Source of the DNA: Orthonyx spaldingii
Taxonomy: Eukaryota; Chordata; Aves; Passeriformes; Orthonychidae
DNA: 64,000 bases
Direction of reading: 5' to 3'
Assembly: GCA_013397795.1 (NCBI GenBank)
Contig: VZTJ01000255.1
Span: 2,011,354 to 2,075,353, forward strand
The notes beneath the pieces were generated by a model. It searched no databases, was not told the DNA's origin, and saw nothing but the letters and a program-made list of their open reading frames with translations. Positions 27,055 to 37,708 of this stretch are shown here, piece by piece. Each line of letters starts with the position of its first letter. The first letter of the stretch is position 1. A program made the position numbers and the translations under genes.

Positions 27055-27439
27055 AATCCATCTTCCACTAGCATCTTGTCACAGTGCTTTGCACTCAATA
27101 AGAGAAATTGATTTTAATAATGAAAACAAAATGAAGGTTCCTCATAGGTAGTATCCAGAATTTATTCATATTTTTTAGACACATGCTTTCCTTAAACCCC
27201 GTGTAATACATATTTCTGACAAGAAATATTGTTTTGTAGTAAATGTCTCAAAGGAAGTTAAGTCACTTCTCACTACACAGCCTACTGTACACAGAATAGC
27301 TAAAAAAGACAAGAGAATTCATTAGTATTCTAGTGACCTTCTAGACAGACTGCACAGGAATGTTGAAGGTTAATTTAGAGCTAAATTAATTAAGATATCA
27401 CATAATTAATAGCACAAAAGGATTAAGACAGTGCATTTT

Positions 27440-27699
27440 CAGTGATGCCCAGTGACAGGACAAGGGACAATGGGCACACATTGAGACACAGGAACTTCCA
27501 TCTGAATATGACAAAATGCTTCTTTATCATGTCGTTGACAGAGCTGCCCAAAGAAGGTGTAAAGTCTCCTTCTCTGGAGTTACTCAAAACCTCTCTGGAC
27601 ATGATCCTGTGCAACCTGCTTTAGCAGAGCGGTTGGACCAGATGATCTCCATAAGTCCGTTCCAGCCCTAACCATTCTGTAGTTCTGTGGTACTGTGAT
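27440..27699 (+). mobile_element. CR1 LINE 3' end, sense, 5'-truncated
   Basis: This is the best-kept CR1 3' end in the window. It opens with 'agtgatgcccagtgacagg' (compare the family 'agtggtgcccagtgacagg'), continues through 'cacacattgagacacagg', the 'ctggagttactcaaaacc' and 'ctctggacatgatcctgtg' blocks, then 'ttggaccagatgatctcc' and 'cgttccagccctaaccattctg'. It ends in three imperfect terminal repeat units of the ATTCTGTG type (to about 27699). About 260 bp is retained, so the copy is strongly 5'-truncated, as is usual for CR1. There is no intact reverse transcriptase. The open frames at 27423-27614 (minus) and 27442-27624 (plus) are shadows of this element. Identification rests on recalled family sequence. 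Confidence 0.93.
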
Positions 27700-28400
27700 A
27701 ACATACAAGGTCAGACTGTGGTCCTTCCAGAGTTTTTCTGTCTGAACAAGACACTAGTTCTTAATTTTCTTCTTAAAAAAAAAAGTATTTATCTGTGTCA
27801 CAATATATACAAAATATTTAGAAAAGTAAAGAATAATGAATTTCTAATGCACTTTCATTCTTGCTCAGTTATGTCATTGAGTCATCAAACTTTTTATTTT
27901 TCTTTTTTTTCGGCCACCTTTTCCTTAATCATAAATAAATGTAAAGGTGTTTTAGTCCAAAGTTGGGGCAGTGGAAGCAGGAAGAAAACATGAGAAATGG
28001 TATTCAGATGGAAAGGAGGTATTCAGGTCAGAAAAGTGGTAAAATAGAGCAGTGATCACAAATTACAGGAAGGAAGGACACCCATTATTTATGTATATTA
28101 GAATGCCACTCTCATTTGAGTACTTGCATCTTTCCATGAAATGACACCTTAACTGAACCCATTATATTCTGTGCAGGAGAGTGAAAATGATAAAATACTG
28201 AATTTGAATCTAAAAGCAGAAAGCACAACTCAAATATATTTGAATGCTTTTTGTCTTGCAAGTACTGGGAGCCTCCACAGGCTGGTGTTGACTGACTAGG
28301 CCTATCAGGTCACATGGTGTCTCCTTTTCCTTTTGACCATAAGCAATAATTGCCATTTTCCATGGCTGTGGCCCTATAACAGCCATTGATCACTTCATAG
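27700..28400. other. Non-coding gap between two CR1 copies
   Basis: No gene or clear repeat was seen. A short run of A follows at 27776-27784. The open frame at 27718-27993 (plus, 91 codons) is rich in Phe, Ser and Lys, contains low-complexity stretches and resembles nothing recognised, so I treat it as chance. Confidence 0.6.
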
Positions 28401-28800
28401 CTTTTAAGGGCAGAAGAGAACACTGCATTCATTTAGTCTGACCTGTAATGTGACATAGGCTGTAGCACCTCACCCAATGACATCCCCATGAAGTCCAATA
28501 ATTTATGGTTTAATGCAGTTTATCTCTGGAAAGAAACCCATATTGATTTTAAAATGTTGTATGATGGACAGAAAACATACTACTTTCCTTCATAAAGTGA
28601 CCCAATGGCTATTTTCTCTCACTAGTAGAAACGTGTCTCATATTTACACTTTGAATGTACCTCTCTATAAACTGTAGGCAGTGTTGTAGCTATAAATAAC
28701 ATGGCATCTATTAGATCTCTCCTATTGCATACTCCTATCTTATTATTATGTTGTAGGTTAGTCTCTTTACTTTCTCCCTATGGATAGATTGCCTTCTTGA
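28401..28800 (-). mobile_element. Ancient amniote-type CR1, antisense
   Basis: Read on the plus strand, the order of blocks follows the complement of an old CR1 family found widely in turtles, crocodilians and birds. These are 'gggcagaagagaacactgc', 'catttagtctgacctgtaa', 'gtgacataggctgtagcac', 'caatgacatccccatg', 'ccaataatttatggttta', then a 'gattttaaaatgttgtatga' block, 'aagtgacccaatggctatt' and later 'ttgaatgtacctc'. The usual family wording runs 'tagtctgacctcctgtataacacaggcc...accaataa...ccaatggttaat'. Divergence is much greater than for the copy at 27440-27699, but collinearity over roughly 400 bp makes the call persuasive. Boundaries, especially the right one, are approximate. Confidence 0.75.
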
Positions 28801-30009
28801 GTATTGTGAGGGAGGCTTTGAGTCCCAGGATTTGTTCTGAGTAACAGCAAGAAGCTGGGTTTTCAGACTACTACTTGAAACTGGGAACTAGAAACTGTTC
28901 ATGTATAGGGTGACTATATAAGTTTTTAAGTCTTATTAACCTGTTAGCTGCATACATGCAAATGATTTAACTGAATGTCTGATCTAACAATCTTATGAAG
29001 GTGGATCTTGCAAATATATGTCTTAATATGGAAACAGCCCCTGCAATTGGCAAATGGGACAGCACTTACAGGTGGCTGAGAATAAAGAAAATAAACTGTG
29101 TTAAAGTTATGTATATCTGAAGGGGCTTCCTTACCAGTCTGAATTATCCAACTATCCAACTTGACTATAATACCTACTGCATTGGCAATATCTGTATGTA
29201 ACATTGTTAGAAATGCAAAGTATATATTTTTTATTTATAAGACAGTTTAAAATGCGGCTTGTTTGTTGGTTTGTTTATTTGTGTTTTTATTAATTATCAA
29301 GTACTACAAATAAGGTTTGAGCTTGAAATAGTCTTAGGATCTCCTCAGATAAATGCACTGGCTAATTTTCTGTCCTTTTATGCTCTTCAAATGTATTGTA
29401 GAAGTCCTATTTCACAAGGGTTAATTCTACGTTTGAAAATTAGTTTCTAGATTTTGAACATTCTTTTCCTAAGCAAATTTTTCTCTCTTCTTTCAGAACA
29501 ACCTAATTCCCAGTATAAGCCACTCTTCTCCAGCATCTCAAAAGCAAATGAGCTGTGCTGGATTTTCTGGATTGTTCTCATGGCATAACCTAGTTTCCAC
29601 AAAAGGCAATGGAAGATTTATCAGTTGTTCTAATGGAAGATTAAATGGCAAACTTGACAAAAAAATCTAACCATAACTAATCAGCTTTTGTGTTAATGCT
29701 AGCTCTGCCAAGTTTAGCAGTACTGAGGAGCCAACCTAAAGTGGCAGGATACCTGACAGTCCTGTCTGTCAGAAGGCCTTTTTTTTGGACAGCAATGACA
29801 CGCTCTTGACACTTGAAACCTCTATAATTTGCTGTAAGAGTTCATAGACAGTGTTCAAACAGTTGGTGAAGAAAATAGTTCTGTGTTTACAACAGACATC
29901 ATACATAAAGATTCCTAGAACTATGAAAGACTAATTTTAGGATTTGTTTAATCTTATTTTGCAGTATAAAAGCATCTAATCTGGGCAGTAATGCGTATAA
30001 ACTTCTCGT
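28801..30009. other. Non-coding DNA between CR1 copies
   Basis: No gene, RNA gene or clear repeat is visible. Open frames (28944-29204 minus, 29259-29450 plus) are short and unrelated to any family I recognise. A run of T-rich sequence lies at about 29227-29290. The right border with the next CR1 is uncertain by a few tens of bases. Confidence 0.6.
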
Positions 30010-30752
30010 TCATGGAGGCAGGTGGTAAACTGTGTGATTGACCTTATTGCCTTCTATAGTAAAGTGAATGGATCTGTGGGCAAGGATAGAGCAGTGGATG
30101 TCATTAGTATGGATTTTAGCAAGGCTTTTGACTGTCTCTCACAATGTTATCATATGCAAAGTAAGGACATTATGACTGAGTGGAAAATTTTGGGGATAGA
30201 AAGATGACTGGAGGGTTAGACTGAGAGACTGTCAATTGGTCACACTCCACATGAAGGCTAGTGACAAGTGATTATAGCAGGGTCTAAATGGGGACCCCTC
30301 CTCAATCTTTTTATCTGTGACCTGGAGGAGGCAATCCTCATCCCTCACCCCCCTAGTTCAGCAAAGGTATCAATAACTTGGAGAGAGCACAGCAAGGGCA
30401 ACCAAGATGCTCAGGGAGCTGGAGCACTTGTCCTCTGAGACAGGTTGAGGGAGTTCAGCAGGAGAAGAGATCAGCTGAACAGCAGCCCACTGTTAGCTAC
30501 TGGTGGCCACTGAGAAAGTGGAGCTGTCCTTCATGGTTGTGAACAATGGAGGGGTGAGAGACAGCGGGCATAGCTTGAAACAAGAAGTGTTCAGACTAGA
30601 TATAGATAGAAACAGTGGAATAGGTTGCGTGGAGATGTTGTGCTGTCTCCATCCTTGCAGGTTTCCCAGGTCCAGCTGGGTAAAGCCCTGGGAAATAGTG
30701 AGTTGGACTGGAGATGTTCTGAGGATTCTTCTGTCCTTGATCCTGTGATTTT
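30010..30752 (+). mobile_element. CR1 LINE with reverse-transcriptase remnant and internal deletion
   Basis: The left part (30022-30207) is in frame with a piece of CR1 ORF2. It reads LIAFYSKVNGSVGK and then VDVISMDFSKAFDCLS, which matches the conserved block of non-LTR reverse transcriptases usually written YLDFSKAFDTVSH in CR1. This block carries one of the aspartates of the polymerase core. The frame stops after 61 codons. Further right, 'ctgtgacctggaggaggcaa' (30315 on) is the expected downstream block. The sequence then jumps to the 3' part with 'aaccaagatgctcagggagctggagcacttg' (about 30399-30430), so several hundred bases of the family order are missing. It ends near 'ccttgatcctgtgatt' (about 30736-30751). 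The copy is dead: it has stops, indels and no 5' half. Confidence 0.88.
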
Positions 30753-33700
30753 AACTCTTCAGAATAGCTAATTGCCCCACAGAGTGCCTAAACTTCTCTG
30801 GAAAGAGCCTTTCTTGGGTTAAGAAGCCTGATTTTTAAGGTGCCAGTGTTATACAGGAATATCATCCTATCGGGAATGTAAATGGTGCTAATAAACTGAG
30901 TCATAATGCTAATCATAGAAAAGGACTCTTAAATGATAAGCCACTTATTTAATCTCACCCCTGTAGTATAGTGACCAAAAGCCTTTTCCCCTCGAGAAGC
31001 CATTTTCTGTAAATTCCTATCATAGGTATTTATGTATTTTCCTCCTTCACCCACACATTCACTAACCATGCAGCTGCATTCCAACTAGCTTTTGAACTGT
31101 ATTTATGCCAATTTTACTTATCTAAAAGAGCACAAGGTTACTCTAAGTCCCTGTTTATGCTTGGGGATATGAGATCCAGAAGGACATTGCTGTCCTGCTT
31201 TCTGTGGACACAGGAATTCACATTTATCGGATAATGTTCCTTGAAAATTATCATCCTACATCTGATTATAATCAGATGAAATAGTTAAGGATCATGGTGC
31301 TGCTGCTCATGCTTTATTCAAGCAATGCCTATTTCTCTAGTATGGCTATGCCTGCTTCCAAAGCAGTACTTGGCTTCAGGTCCAGTGCTCTATTAGATGC
31401 CTCTGATGAGCATTTGGCTTTTAGCTGCTTACAACCATTAATCAATTAATAAAAGAGTAGCTAAATTACAAACACAATGGCCTTTGGTACCATGAAAGAC
31501 AAGTGTCCTAAGTGACAGGAAAGTCAATAATAAAGGTATATAAAGTTATTGTTGGGAGTACAGATGTGACACAACGAGATGAATGCAACCGGATCTGACA
31601 GTCTGAAGGGTAAACTTGATAGACTAGGATAAATTATACATCCCTAATTATTAGATGACTATTTTGCTATCTCTATTAAAATGTAGGATAAAGGGACATA
31701 AAATAGAAATAACCTTGAAGATCTCTGTTCAGAGACTAGGAGCTGGCAGGAGTAGACATGCAGCCTGCCTGATCTTCTTTACACTCTGAAATGAGTACAG
31801 GGAGCCTGAAGAGCAGGAGATGTCTAGGAATAGTATAAAAATCTTTAAAGAAAAGATATGGAACTTTTATTCATAGGAATAGAAAAATATTATATGTGTC
31901 TTAAGCCTCTTATCTCCATTTAATTCTCCATCAATTATAAAATTAGTGAATTTAATTTGTAAATAATCAATGAATCTTTCATTTACATGATTTTAGTATG
32001 CATACATTAACAAATTTACACAGCTTTGAGGAATTCTGTCCTTTCTTGTTTTTAACCTCCCAGTCATGCCATCTGGTTCTGTGCAATGGCTGCTGAAATC
32101 GTTCATTTCCTTTTTAAGGTGACCTTGGGTTGACTTCACATTTCACATAACTGATTAAACTTAGTGGCAATTATTTTCAGATATTTTAACATACTCTCAA
32201 TCCTTTCTCATGTACTTGCCAGAAATCTAATTTTAAAATAAATTTGCACATGTAACATTTTCGCTGTTTGCTTTAAGTGTCTAATTATACCGGTATCACT
32301 ATGAAGACACGTTCACTATGTCCAAAATGAGTGTAAAGACCTTCCAGCAAATGTATTCAAGAAGGTAATTTGGACTTTATCTTTCAAATGTACAGGTAAT
32401 AATGAAAAAAGTGCAAGAACACATTCTTTAGAATTAGACCTCTAGTAAAACATATGTTCCAATAGAAAAATGTCTCAAGTACTATAATGGGTAAAGCAAC
32501 ATCCCAGTCATTTATTCTATGTTGGAAATTTCTTGAATCTTTGCCATATGCTGAAACAATCCCAATTCAGTAGGCCTGTTGAATTACTGAATAAAATTCA
32601 TATGTCATTTGGGCATTTTGTTTCAATGATTTGATTTTATATTGTCATTTATACTCAGTTTTTATAAATTAATTAAAAGACCATCTGAAACCCCTCAGGT
32701 AATTTTCAACCACAATGAGGATCTCCCTTGTACTGATACTGCTGTCCCTGTCAGTCTGTGAAGATATTTTAATCAGATACATTAATTTTTCTCCACTAAA
32801 ATGGAAGGGGGAAATATATGATTATGGTCTGTTCCTACTGTCAGCAATGCATAAATCTACAGGCATGAGTAGGATGCACAGGGTGTAAGTCAATGGCACA
32901 AATCCAGTATATTATTTCACTTGAAGTATAGCAGGCTATAACAAAGCAAAACCACATTCTGTGTAGGCTGTCATGTGTAAGAAAGCCAAGATGCAGAAAG
33001 ATTTATTTAACACCTTTGGCAATTAATATACATATGTGTTATGATAGCTTATGGAAGCAGTTAGCAACAGAAGCCTCTAAAATAGCAGTTCAGCTGAGAA
33101 GCTCAAGGATACAGGAAACCCACTGGTGACAAAGGATGTCTGTCTGAAAGTTGCTTCTTTTTCCATATCTCTCTGTTGGTCCTACTACTGGAGGTTCTCC
33201 ACATTTAATACAGTTCATGATCTGTCATACTGCTGGATGAAGTACAAGGTGATTCATCTCCCTCTCAAGCTGTCTGTCTTTTAGTTTTGTGAAAGTGAGA
33301 CACACAGCACTTCTTTTCTGGGTAATTTTGGTCTTACGTGCCCAATACCTTTGGTTTACTGAAAACATCATTCATGGGAAGGGTCTTTTACTGCTTTGCT
33401 GCTCATGCTGACTTCTCTGTATTAATACTTAGCCATTGCAACAGATGGGTGAGCCTTATTTTAATTTCATTTTGCCAGTATGGAGTCAAGACTCTAACTG
33501 GTCAACAGCGGATTTTTAAGATGTTACTGTCTTCCTATAGGCATTGGCCTACTGCTAGCTAATAACAAAAATGAAAGGGCATTGTCCTCTGAGCTGCCAC
33601 TGTTCACAATCTATGACATCCACATAAAAGACACACAGTTTAGAATGATATACTGAGCCACAGGGTGTCACGATCAAGAAGATAATGTACATTCACTACT

Positions 33701-35279
33701 GCTACTAAGACAGAAAAATTCTGAAGCAAATTTAAAAAAAGACCATTTCTTAAAATATGTCACCAGAAATCAGGAGACCTCACTAATCACAGCCATTTAA
33801 ATATTTCCTTCTGATAGTATTCCATTTTCCATATATTTGCTCAGAAGAAGTAATTTTTTAGGAGTGGTTCTTCTAGAATGGAGAATGACAAGGAATCTCT
33901 ACCAGCTTGCAAACTAAGCTGGAAAGAAGTAAGATATATTTTCATTACAGCTGATCTGTAGTTTGGTGGAACTTTTCATATCTTTGCAGAAAGGCATGTT
34001 TCTTTATGTATTCCCAATAAATTATAATACTTATTGTTGAATCCTGATTTCCTGCCATGGGTGTTGGAATTTATAATCTTAGTAAGTGAGATAAAACTAA
34101 AGCAAAACAATGATAAAAAGATGTCAGTTTGCTTATATGCTTTGCAGTTTTGTATTCTTATCTTCAGAATATTTTTTTAAGGGCAGCAATCCCAATGTTT
34201 CCTGCTACCCATACTAAAATGTAAATGGTGGTGTTAGTGAGGTACTCCATGGAAGTGTCACTAACTGGCTTGGACTTTTTTATGTTCTTTTTTTTCTGTT
34301 AGTGTACTGAAACTTCAGAAGCTGAGTGGAGGATTGTAGAGAGTAGAAGAGAAGTGGGCTCACTTTCACACCAACTAACACAATTTTGTGTTTGAAGGAA
34401 GAATGATTGCGGTTCAGGTTCTAGGCTCTCATATCATCTTTAAGATTGTCTCAGTTTTGAGACAAATTAGGCTTAGATATTTCTAAGGTCAAAGTATTGC
34501 AGAGAGCAAGGTATTTCAGGACACTTCCAGAGGCTGAATTCCATGCTCATTCAAAATTGAAAATACTGTATTGTATACTGGACATCAAAGTCACATCATT
34601 TTTGCTTTAATTACCCTCTAACCACTGGTCTTTAAAATTACAAATGTTGTTATCCAACACTGGCTTTGTAACACATGTGTTTAAAATTCATGTTGAGAGT
34701 CAAAAATAAAATGAAATAAAGCAAATATCCCACATCTAGATATCTACAAATTAAATAATTGACTAATATATTGTTTTGACTTTTTTTCCTATTTAATTTT
34801 AAAAACCACGTTTCTTAAAATTCTGCATAATATCTTGGTTTAGTGTCTGTCTCAACACTCACAAGAAATCTTCTCACAGGAGTCTTATAGCCAGATTTGA
34901 GACCACAGGATTTTTGACCAGTAAAACACAGCTGTAACCTGCAGAATACACATTTGTTTTGTCCTTTCGAAAGATAAGGAAAGGTCCTTCAAGATGCAAT
35001 CAATCCCCTATAAATGGGAGACAAACTGGAAATAAATCTCTGTTAACATGAGTGCTTTAAATTGGGTCTGAACTGTAAGAATCCCAAGTTTCTATTTAAC
35101 TGTCATTTTGTTTTCCTCAATAAACAGGAGATTGATACTTTAAAAACACTGCTAGAAATGCTATAATGAAGCACGATCACATCTGTGATTATGGGCAAGA
35201 GCATTTCCATGTATGTCTGTCAAACTTATAACAAAATTAGCTAAGTCTGAAATATACTGCTAATATATGTTCCCACTAG

Positions 35280-35450
35280 ATACCCTGGAGAGAGACAAAG
35301 AAAACGAACAAAGGACAGAGAAAACATATGACGAGAAACGGAAAAAAGAGGACACATAAGAGTACAAAGTAAGAGGTAGATTTGAAAACGGAAACAGAGA
35401 AAGGAGGGGGATGAAAGGATAATGAATACGTGTTAAAACAGGGAAACTTT
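35280..35450 (+). repeat. Purine-rich (A/G) tract, about 170 bp
   Basis: The plus strand is strongly A/G-rich (GAGAGAGACAAAGAAAA-like at the start, later AGAGAAAGGAGGGGG). It has an unusual number of CpG dinucleotides for the neighbourhood (in CGAAC, GACGAG, AACGG twice, TACGTG). There is no regular period. It makes a low-complexity Ser/Phe/Leu-rich open frame on the minus strand (35260-35475), which is not a gene. Such tracts can form triplex-prone DNA, but no function is shown by the sequence alone. Confidence 0.65.
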
Positions 35451-36869
35451 TGATAACACTATACCACAAGCACACATTTGTTTCTTCTTTTTGCTCATAG
35501 GATATTTAAAAGTATGAGCTATGGAATTGCAGATGAAAATGCAGAGACAAATTATACATACAGCACGGCATACTTAAGCCCACAATTAATGATTACTGTG
35601 GAGTGACATCCTTACGGGGCTCACAAGCAATTTAGCAGGATACCAACCTACAAACTGAAGAAGTAAAGAAAAGAAAGTGCTCGAACTAGGAATTCAGTTA
35701 ATTATATCTTGCAGAAGTCAAACAGATGAGAACACTTTTATTTTTAAAAGTTCAAATAATTTTTTCATTATTTACCCACAAAAAACAGCACTGGAAGAAG
35801 GCAACACTTCCAGGCTGAGTTGATTCAAGTACAGTTTATTCTTTTGGAGACCAGGGATGCTCCTATTATCAGCAAGAGAAATTAATTTTTAAGAGGCAAT
35901 TTAACAATTTCAATTACTCAGAGGAACTGATAGTATAATAAAGTGCTGGTAGAATACAACTCCTGCAAAGGAAAAGTTACTTTCAAAAGTTAATGGCATA
36001 TCATTTACAATAAATTTCTTTTCTTGACTGTAGCTGAAAGTCAGAATGTGCTGAACTCTCCCAATGCTCAGACAAAAAAAGATACTGATTCACATTTTCT
36101 TCCCTGTCGCTTTACTCCTCTGGAGCTTATGCTGGAAAAGCTGCAATAGTGAATCATAATATCTATAGCAGTACTTAAAATACAGTCTCAGATTAGAATC
36201 TTAAGTAAGCCAGTATTGGGTCATCTTAATAGTAATTTTTATTGCTCTTTTAGAATGAGATATTAAAACAAAAAATCGCAACAAAGTTTTTTCATTCTTA
36301 AAATGTGCTTTCTGGCAGGGAAAGGTTCTAACTGAAAAAGAGTTTATTTTAATCTTTGGAACAATTTACGTGTCTGCACTAAAATTTAGTGCGTGAGTTA
36401 ATGTCGCTCCATTTGGACCTCAATTACATACACTCCAGTTCTAACATTTAGATCATTGTTCCCCTTAACAAATCAACAAATAATTTAGCTTCCTACGGAA
36501 TACACTATCAGAGCAAAATCCAATGGACTTTAAGAGAGATACGTCTGAACTTTCTAAATAACATGGGGAGTGTTTAAGCAATTATTGTGCAAAGCTTGTA
36601 AGATATCATGCTGCTAATGAGACCACCTTGCAGTTACAGTGGCATCACTTACTTTGCCAGTACAAGCCATTTTCTTACAATTTATGTTTCCTCAGATGTT
36701 TATTTTGGTTAACAAAAATGAAATTATATCGCTCAGCATTTCTCAGCTTAAGTAAATGTTTTTTTTACTTTGCAGTAACCAATTAAAATTTTTTACTCAC
36801 CACACATCCTAAAGTAGACTGGGTACTAAAAAGAGACCTTTCCAGGGTTGTGAAAGAATTGTGGACCTG

Positions 36870-37440
36870 ACTGTCCTTGCCTAGCTACCCTAAACCTTCC
36901 CAAAGCCCAGGATTCTACTTTAGCACCCTCCAGAGGTGCTGCAAGGTCTCCAGCCCTGTTCCTGAACACTTATTTGCATTTCCTGACTTGCCTGTGGCCC
37001 TGAATTGTTACCTGGTTTTTGGCTGGTGTCCATCAATCTGTCATCAGGGCCCATTGCCATCAGCACCCCGCTTGCATTAGCTGTCTTGAGTGCTGTGGGG
37101 CTGCACCCATCAGTGTGAGCACTGAACCTCTGCACCATGGCTGCCCTTGGCCCCCAGCATCCTGGCCTCAAGGAAGCTGCTGGCCTGCACATCGCTCTGT
37201 CAGTGAGCTCAGACCTTTTGGGCCCTGAGCTGGACACCAAGAAGACTGAAGGTCCCATAGCCCCTGCTATCCCCAGACTTCAGGTCTGCATCCAGAGCTT
37301 CCCTTGCCTTACACTGCCTCCAACTCTTCCACACAACTGAAATGGTACAGTGGTTTCTCTGTTAGATGTGGTTAATACTCCCTGCCTTCACCCAGGGGAC
37401 AGCAGGTATCAGCCTGTTGAAGTACCATTCTCTCCTGGCT
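36870..37440. other. Local GC-richer island of unknown origin
   Basis: Compared with its AT-rich surroundings this ~570-bp section is clearly richer in G and C, though it is poor in CpG, so it is not a CpG island. Four open frames of 67-112 codons overlap in different frames and strands (36877-37080 plus, 36920-37258 minus, 37019-37228 plus, 37137-37340 plus), which is what lower stop-codon density gives. The text is Cys/Pro/Ser-rich with no recognised domain. It lies directly left of a tandem repeat and a CR1-like 3' end at 37600-37708, so it may be the body of an older or unfamiliar retroelement. I cannot assign a family. Confidence 0.5.
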
Positions 37441-37441
37441 T

Positions 37442-37493
37442 AGGAAAGGCTCCTGACTCTCAGGAAAGGTTCCTGGCTCTCAGGAAAGGTTCG
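37442..37493. repeat. 20-bp tandem repeat, about 2.6 copies
   Basis: AGGAAAGGCTCCTGACTCTC (37442-37461) is followed by AGGAAAGGTTCCTGGCTCTC (37462-37481) and a partial AGGAAAGGTTCG (37482-37493). The first two units differ at two positions. It sits between the GC-richer island and the CR1-like end and may be part of the same inserted element. Confidence 0.85.
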
Positions 37494-37599
37494 CATATGG
37501 AAGCAATGGCTGCCTGGCACTGATCCCAAACCTTTACAATGGAAGAATGCTCAGAAGAGATGGGTATGGATGGTGTACTCATGATGCTTGGAGCAGAGG

Positions 37600-37708
37600 G
37601 TAGAAAGTGATAACAGCTATGGTTAAAGGGGAGTGAAGTTGAGCAAGGGAATTGGACTGGTTGTTCTCAAGAGGTCCCTTCCCATCTAAAGGATTCAGCG
37701 ATTCTGTA
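37600..37708 (+). mobile_element. CR1 LINE 3' end fragment, sense
   Basis: The segment 'aattggactggttgttctc' (37650 on), 'aagaggtcccttcccatct' and finally 'gattcagcgattctgt' matches the closing part of CR1 ('ttggactagatgatctt', 'aggtcccttccaacct', 'attctatgattctgt'). Only about 100 bp is recognisable. The left border is uncertain because the GC-richer island upstream could belong to the same insertion. Confidence 0.75.

Larger units (their letters stand above)
16011..27439. other. Unique AT-rich non-coding DNA
   Basis: More than 11 kb has no recognisable gene, RNA gene or retroelement. Open frames are short, overlap one another and lack family resemblance. Directly visible structure is limited to small items listed separately: an AT dinucleotide run near 18037, a CACGTG-centred palindrome at 20739-20752, an 8-bp hairpin at 21021-21042, T runs near 21318 and 22342, a 12-bp direct duplication at 25801-25824, and a TATC/TA-rich stretch near 27018. 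The section 25.63-25.80 kb is extremely AT-rich with repeated TTATAAG/TTTAAG words. Confidence 0.65.
30753..37599. other. Unique AT-rich non-coding DNA with a purine tract and a GC-richer island
   Basis: No coding region or RNA gene is supported. Listed separately are the purine-rich stretch at 35280-35450, the GC-richer island at 36870-37440 and the 20-bp tandem repeat at 37442-37493. The section around 31.3-31.5 kb has an ATTAATCAATTAATAAAA-like cluster of homeodomain-type words in a stretch of balanced composition, which could be a conserved non-coding element. That is a guess without alignments. Confidence 0.6.
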
